A stretch of DNA of 64,000 nucleotides from an uncultured Ignavibacteria bacterium (lineage in GTDB: Bacteria > Bacteroidota > Ignavibacteria > SZUA-365), in the NCBI GenBank assembly GCA_913061095.1, contig CAJXVM010000010.1, positions 62,001 to 126,000 of the forward strand, written 5' to 3'. Under the pieces are notes generated by a model. It was not told the origin of the DNA. It searched no databases and was given only the letters and a program-made list of their open reading frames with translations. This document shows, piece after piece, positions 59,717 through 64,000 of the stretch; within the stretch, counting starts at the first letter, position 1, and the number at the start of each line of letters is the position of its first letter. Position numbers and translations under genes: made by a program.

Positions 59717-62101
59717 GTGCCGGCACCTCTCGCTCCCTACGCAGATGCGCTCTCGAAACTGAACTTCGAACGCATCATCACGCATATCACCGGCTACTGT
59801 GCCTCCGGATACGGTGTCGAGGTTACCACGCGTCTCGAGCCGTCGAACGTGTTCGCCATCGTACGTGACGAGCTTGTCCGCGTCGACGAGGTCCGTGCTC
59901 TCCTTGATGCAGACGAACGCCTGCCGCTCGAAGAACTCGATGATGCGCGTCCCGCACTGCACCGGGCGTCGAAAACGGGAAGCATGCTCCCGGCCGAGGA
60001 TTTTCGACACATTCTTCGCACACTCATCGTTTCCCGAAAACTGAAAACCTTTCTCGGCAAGCGCTCAGACCGCTGTCCGTTGCTGCATCAGACCTGTGCA
60101 GAACTGTTCGATGATAAAATGCTCGAATTCCATATCGACCGCGTCGTCGATGAGGAGGGAGGTGTCAGGGATTCCGCAAGCAAAGAGCTGCGCGCGATCC
60201 GGCGGGAGATCATCGAGAAGTCCGGTCAGCTGCGGCGACGTATGGAAAATATCCTCAAGCGCACGTCGGATGAAGACATGGTGATGGAGGAACTCGTCAC
60301 CATGCGTGACGGACGCATGGTCCTGCCCGTCAAGGCGGAATACAAACGGCAGGTTCAGGGATTCATTCATTCCACCTCCGCCACGGGACAGACGGTCTAT
60401 ATTGAACCGACCGAAACACTCGAACTCAACAACGAAATCCGTGATCTGCAATTCGCTGAAATCCGCGAGGTGAACGCGATACTCACAGAGCTGACCGACC
60501 GCCTGCGCAGCGCCGTACAGCATCTGCTGCGAAGCATCGAGCTCATCGCCGAACTCGACAGTCTCAACGCCCGTGCCCGGTATGGAAAGGAGAGCCTCGG
60601 TGCCTGTCCACACGTGAGACTCGACGGTCCGCTCGTGCTCAAACACGCGCGACATCCGCTGTTGCTTCTCCATAAAAAGCGAAAAGACGTGGTGCCGCTC
60701 GATCTCGAACTGGGCGACGAATACAGCACGATTATCATCACCGGACCAAACGCCGGCGGCAAAAGTGTGACAATGAAGACGGCCGGACTATGCGCACTTA
60801 TGGTGCAGAGCGGTATCCCGGTACCCTGTGACGCCGAAAGTGAATTTCCGGTGTACCGCGGTATCTATGTCGACATCGGCGACGAGCAGTCTGTTGAAAA
60901 CGACCTCAGTACATTCAGCTCGCATATCAGCCGGCTCGCGCGGATTGTCGATCAGGCTGACGCATCATCTCTCGTGCTCATCGATGAAATCGGGACCGGC
61001 ACGGATCCTGCTGAAGGCAGCGCTCTCGGTGCCTCGATTCTCGAACGTATCACCGCCGCGCAAGCCCATGTCATCGCCACGACGCATCACGGCATGCTCA
61101 AGGCGTTCGCTCACGAAAAGGACGGCATGGCGAATGCTGCGATGGAGTTCGATCTGCATACCCTGCAGCCAACGTATATCTTCCGCCCGGGACTTCCCGG
61201 CAGCAGCTATGCGTTTGAAATCACACGGCGTCACGGTATGCATCCCTCCATCATCGAACGTGCACGTGAAATTCTTGGAACGCAGTCCGATGCGCTCGAG
61301 CATCTTCTCGCCGAGGTGGAACGGCAGTCACAGGAACTCGGCATCCGGTTGCGGAAAAGCGAACAGGAGGAAGAGGAGTATGCGCGTCTCGTTGAGGAAT
61401 ACTCGCGCAAATTAAAGGGGATGAAGCAGGAGGCGAAAAGCATTCGGCAGGAGGCGCTCGACGAAGCTGCGCGGATTCTCGAGGAAGCCAATGCATCGGT
61501 CGAGGACGCCATTCGTACGATACGGGAAGAGCAGGCCTCCAGAGAGGCAATCCGCAGGGCGCGTGAAGATGTGGTCCGGCAGAAAAAGCAGGTGAAGGAT
61601 GCGCTCGATGAAATTCGTCCGGAGGCTGCCATCGAGCAGGAAGGCGAAAGCGAGATCATCCGTGCTGGTGATGAGGTGGCAATGAAAGAACATCCGGCGA
61701 CGAAAGGTATCGCCCTCGAAGATGCACGGAAAGGCAAGGTGACCGTCGCGTTCGGCTCAATGCGCATGAACGTGGATGCCGCCGGTCTGACGCGGCTTCG
61801 TGCCGCGGAAAAACCCGAACGCGTTTCCACCGCGCATCTTCCGGAAACCGTCGAAAGCAATGAAATAGATGTACGTGGGATGTACGGGGACGAGGCCATA
61901 CGCGAAATCGACCGCTTCCTCTACCAGGCCTGGTCGATGGGGATGAAACGCATCGATATTATTCACGGTAAGGGAACCGGCGCGCTGCGCAAACGCGTGC
62001 ACTCCTACCTTCGAGACCTGTCGTTCGTCGAGAATTATGCACTGGGTGAATGGAACGAAGGTGGGTCCGGCATGACGAAGGTCTGGTTCAGAGATGAGTG
62101 A
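59717..62101 (+). CDS. mutS2: MutS2 endonuclease/ATPase
   Basis: MutS paralogue; suppresses homologous recombination and in some bacteria splits collided ribosomes. The 794-residue protein lacks the MutS mismatch-recognition domain. It has the core/lever helices (~1-330), the ATPase with Walker A GPNAGGKS (343-350), 'DIGDEQSVENDLSTFSSH' (~395), 'VLIDEIGTGTDPAEGSALG' and 'ATTHHGMLKAFA', a long coiled coil (~525-640), a KOW-like part (~645-690) and the C-terminal Smr nuclease domain (~710-794: 'IDVRGMYGDEAIREIDRFLY', 'IIHGKGTGALR'). Start is GTG, directly after yqeY. Confidence 0.96.
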   Translation: MPAPLAPYADALSKLNFERIITHITGYCASGYGVEVTTRLEPSNVFAIVRDELVRVDEVRALLDADERLPLEELDDARPALHRASKTGSMLPAEDFRHILRTLIVSRKLKTFLGKRSDRCPLLHQTCAELFDDKMLEFHIDRVVDEEGGVRDSASKELRAIRREIIEKSGQLRRRMENILKRTSDEDMVMEELVTMRDGRMVLPVKAEYKRQVQGFIHSTSATGQTVYIEPTETLELNNEIRDLQFAEIREVNAILTELTDRLRSAVQHLLRSIELIAELDSLNARARYGKESLGACPHVRLDGPLVLKHARHPLLLLHKKRKDVVPLDLELGDEYSTIIITGPNAGGKSVTMKTAGLCALMVQSGIPVPCDAESEFPVYRGIYVDIGDEQSVENDLSTFSSHISRLARIVDQADASSLVLIDEIGTGTDPAEGSALGASILERITAAQAHVIATTHHGMLKAFAHEKDGMANAAMEFDLHTLQPTYIFRPGLPGSSYAFEITRRHGMHPSIIERAREILGTQSDALEHLLAEVERQSQELGIRLRKSEQEEEEYARLVEEYSRKLKGMKQEAKSIRQEALDEAARILEEANASVEDAIRTIREEQASREAIRRAREDVVRQKKQVKDALDEIRPEAAIEQEGESEIIRAGDEVAMKEHPATKGIALEDARKGKVTVAFGSMRMNVDAAGLTRLRAAEKPERVSTAHLPETVESNEIDVRGMYGDEAIREIDRFLYQAWSMGMKRIDIIHGKGTGALRKRVHSYLRDLSFVENYALGEWNEGGSGMTKVWFRDE

Positions 62102-62204
62102 TTCGCTTCGCATAGGGCGATCACGTCCGATCGCAATATTTGCGAGGGTACGTAATGTCCTTATCACAACAACACACTGATTTCAAGGCCTGAAGGCCAC
62201 CCGG

Positions 62205-62235
62205 TTGGATTTCCATGCCCGATTGCGTATTATGG
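62205..62235 (+). promoter_or_regulatory. Weak promoter-like site upstream of the biotin carboxylase gene
   Basis: TTG (62205-62207), 20 bases, TATTATGG (62228-62235). The -7 box matches only in TA and the spacing; a GGCCTGAAGGCC dyad lies just before it. Confidence 0.35.
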
Positions 62236-62272
62236 GCGCGGACAAAAGCATCTGGACCTTTCGCAATCCACC

Positions 62273-63793
62273 GTGACTCATATTCAGTCTATTCTCGTCG
62301 CGAATAGAGGGGAAATTGCCGTCCGCATTATCCGGGCCTGCCGCGAACTCGGCATCCGGAGCGTTGCGGTCTATTCTGAACCGGATATCGCATCACCGCA
62401 TGTGCGGCTTGCCGACGAAGCCTACTGCATCGGACCTGCGGAGTCGAGCAGGAGCTACCTTCAACAGGATGTCATTATCGAAGCGGCGAAATCCAACGGC
62501 TGCGATGCCATCCATCCCGGTTACGGTTTTCTCTCGGAAAATGCCTCATTTGCACGCGCCGTGACTGAGGCGGGACTTGTGTTTATCGGTCCTCCGGCAG
62601 ATGCGATTGAGACAATGGGTGATAAGACCTCGGCGCGCACCCTGATGATCAAGCGCGGCGTCCCCGTTGTCCCCGGCACGGAAAGTGCCGTCCAGTCTCC
62701 TGAAGAGGCGGAGCGCATCGCCGCCGGAGTCGGCTATCCCGTTCTCCTCAAAGCGGCAGCGGGCGGAGGAGGAAAGGGGATGCGTGTTGTCGAGAAGCCT
62801 GAAGACCTCCGCCGCTCGCTTGAGAGCGCGCAGAACGAGGCACGTGCCGCATTCAGCGATGACCGGGTATATATCGAGAAATTCGTCATAGAACCCCGCC
62901 ATATTGAAATCCAGGTGCTTGCTGACAGCCACGGAAATGCCGTGCATCTCGGTGAACGGGAATGCTCGATTCAACGCCGTCATCAAAAAGTGGTCGAGGA
63001 ATCACCATCGGTCATCGTCGACAATGATCTCCGTGCACGCATGGGCGAGGCCGCCCTGCTGGCCGCTCGCGCCTGCGGATATGTCAATGCCGGCACCATC
63101 GAATTCCTCGTCGATCGTGATCGCAATTTCTATTTCCTCGAAATGAACACGCGTCTTCAGGTCGAGCATCCCGTGACCGAGCTCGTCACCGGCATCGATC
63201 TGGTGAAAATGCAGATACGCGTCGCGGAAGGGAAAAAACTGCCGTTTACCCAGGATGATGTCGTGTTTCGCGGACATGCCATCGAGTGCCGGCTCTGCGC
63301 GGAGGATGTCCGTAACAACTTCCTTCCCGACACGGGCGTGATCAGCATGCTGCGTCCATCGCAGGGTTTCGGCGTGCGCGACGATTCCGGTGTCATGGAA
63401 GGAAGCGAGATTTCAATCCATTACGATCCGATGTTCGCCAAACTCGTCGTCTGGGGGATGAACCGCACTGATGCGATCGGCAAAATGCGACGCGCACTCG
63501 ACGACTATCTGATATCGGGTGTGGAAACGACGATCCCTTTCTGTCGCTTCGTGATGGATCACCCTCGATTCATCGACGGTGATTTTCAGATCGACTTTGT
63601 GCAGAAACACTTCAGGCCGGAAGAACTGGTGCAGCCGGACGCCGACCATGAAATCGCCGCCGCACTTGCAGCGATCGCGGCGTTCGAGTCGAAATCACCC
63701 GGGCCGTCTGATGAACGCAACGGTCAGCCGGGGGCGGTGGGGCGATGCTCGCCCTGGGCGCTTCAGTTCCGTGCAGGAGGGGGCGGCTTATGA
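62273..63793 (+). CDS. Biotin carboxylase subunit of an acyl-CoA carboxylase
   Basis: ATP-dependent carboxylation of carrier-bound biotin. The 506-residue protein has 'ILVANRGEIAVRIIRACRELG', 'HPGYGFLSENASFARA', the ATP-grasp Gly loop 'KAAAGGGGKGMRVVE', 'GERECSIQRRHQKVVEESPS', 'NFYFLEMNTRLQVEHPVTEL' and 'GHAIECRLCAED'. The end (~475-506) is a Gly/Arg-rich extension. A separate carrier gene overlaps by 4 bases (ATGA), so this is a two-subunit enzyme like acetyl- or acyl-CoA carboxylases; the matching carboxyltransferase may be that at 24414 or lie past the window. Start is GTG at 62273. Confidence 0.93.
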   Translation: MTHIQSILVANRGEIAVRIIRACRELGIRSVAVYSEPDIASPHVRLADEAYCIGPAESSRSYLQQDVIIEAAKSNGCDAIHPGYGFLSENASFARAVTEAGLVFIGPPADAIETMGDKTSARTLMIKRGVPVVPGTESAVQSPEEAERIAAGVGYPVLLKAAAGGGGKGMRVVEKPEDLRRSLESAQNEARAAFSDDRVYIEKFVIEPRHIEIQVLADSHGNAVHLGERECSIQRRHQKVVEESPSVIVDNDLRARMGEAALLAARACGYVNAGTIEFLVDRDRNFYFLEMNTRLQVEHPVTELVTGIDLVKMQIRVAEGKKLPFTQDDVVFRGHAIECRLCAEDVRNNFLPDTGVISMLRPSQGFGVRDDSGVMEGSEISIHYDPMFAKLVVWGMNRTDAIGKMRRALDDYLISGVETTIPFCRFVMDHPRFIDGDFQIDFVQKHFRPEELVQPDADHEIAAALAAIAAFESKSPGPSDERNGQPGAVGRCSPWALQFRAGGGGL

Positions 63794-64000
63794 GTACCGT
63801 GTATACTGTACGCATTCATGATAGAGAATACCTCATTCGACGGGATAGAGACAACAACCTCTTCGTGAACGACATCCCCCTTTCTGTCGAACACGTTCCC
63901 GTCGCCGAAGGCATGTTGCTTCGGTTCAACAATCGCAGTTTCACCGTCCACGTCGAACGCAGTCCGAAAGACGGAACGACGTATCTCGTGAACGTCAACG
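63790..64000 (+). CDS. Probable biotin carboxyl carrier protein subunit (3' truncated by window)
   Basis: Only the first 70 residues are in the window. The ATG is within the stop of the biotin carboxylase gene (TTATGA), so translation is coupled. The visible part ('MSTVYTVRIHDREYLIRRDR' start, 'PVAEGMLLRFNNRSFTVHVE') is a strand-rich domain like the N-terminal part of acyl-CoA carboxylase biotin-carrier subunits; the biotin site 'MKM' would come later. Its identity is inferred from position and partial pattern. Confidence 0.6.
   Translation, partial: MSTVYTVRIHDREYLIRRDRDNNLFVNDIPLSVEHVPVAEGMLLRFNNRSFTVHVERSPKDGTTYLVNVN

Noticed and set aside
1-64000. Mobile elements, CRISPR arrays, rRNA, tRNA or riboswitches
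   Set aside because: No inverted terminal repeats, transposase, integrase, spaced repeats, cloverleaf or known riboswitch core was recognised. A tRNA scan and covariance-model search would be needed to exclude them fully.

Overview
The window comes from a moderately GC-rich bacterium of the FCB (Bacteroidota/Chlorobiota) group, most like Ignavibacteria or Kapabacteria; it cannot be placed more finely from this sequence. The grounds are: two large exported proteins ending in the 'QNYPNPFNPST' type IX secretion (T9SS) sorting tail; promoter-like sites of the form TTG-N19-21-TAnnTTnn, as in Bacteroidetes; Sec signal peptides followed by Gln at the mature N terminus; and a TolQ-TolR-TolR cluster with an otherwise bacterial housekeeping core. 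There is no phage, IS element, CRISPR array, rRNA or recognisable tRNA. The region is a dense ordinary chromosome segment; about 98% of it can be assigned to genes.

Layout. 1-5.8 kb: tail of a type IV pilus assembly cluster (PilN, a PilO-PilP fusion, secretin) and a hybrid histidine kinase. 6-11 kb: family-7 aldehyde dehydrogenase closed by two tandem terminators, flavin reductase-like protein, CDF metal transporter with three C-terminal domains, uracil phosphoribosyltransferase and a TonB-like orphan. 11.1-14.8 kb: a giant T9SS protein. 15.1-20 kb: biotin ligase, cysteine desulfurase, then (minus strand) a glutaminyl-cyclase-like M28 lipoprotein, PrmA and Ppx/GppA. 20-23 kb: a T9SS-exported FTP/HEMGH metalloprotease. 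23.2-28.3 kb: DppD-type ABC ATPase, methylcrotonyl-CoA carboxylase-type carboxyltransferase, an unknown lipoprotein and a sigma-54 response regulator. 28.3-32.4 kb: small lipoprotein, EamA transporter and a TldE/TldD-like pair, the latter Tat-exported and without the zinc motif.

32.5-37.6 kb: tightly coupled seven-gene operon (acyP-ispF-dedA-pap2-lnt-ltaE-thioesterase). 37.8-40.1 kb (minus): smpB-tyrS-pyruvoyl arginine decarboxylase. 40.2-49.9 kb: the classic rimP-nusA-infB-rbfA-truB-ribF-rpsO-pnp operon plus a small unknown gene. 49.9-52.7 kb: PBP4-type peptidase divergent from a secreted CBM9-like protein. 52.7-57.3 kb: secA, a Yip1-like membrane protein, nanE. 57.5-64 kb: exbB-exbD-exbD, yqeY, mutS2, biotin carboxylase and the start of the biotin carrier subunit, which runs off the window.

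Themes. Biotin-dependent acyl-CoA carboxylation is spread over three sites (ligase, carboxyltransferase, carboxylase plus carrier). Envelope and export functions are abundant: SecA, Lnt, PAP2, PBP4, Tol-type motor, secretin, T9SS cargo, and a candidate glutaminyl cyclase that would act on the Gln-starting exported proteins encoded around it. The most unusual items are the zinc-less Tat-exported TldD/TldE pair, the CDF with three C-terminal repeats, the degenerate metzincin-like motif in the 1217-residue T9SS protein, the PNPase with a GDRR-repeat tail, and the compact promoter/terminator arrangements.
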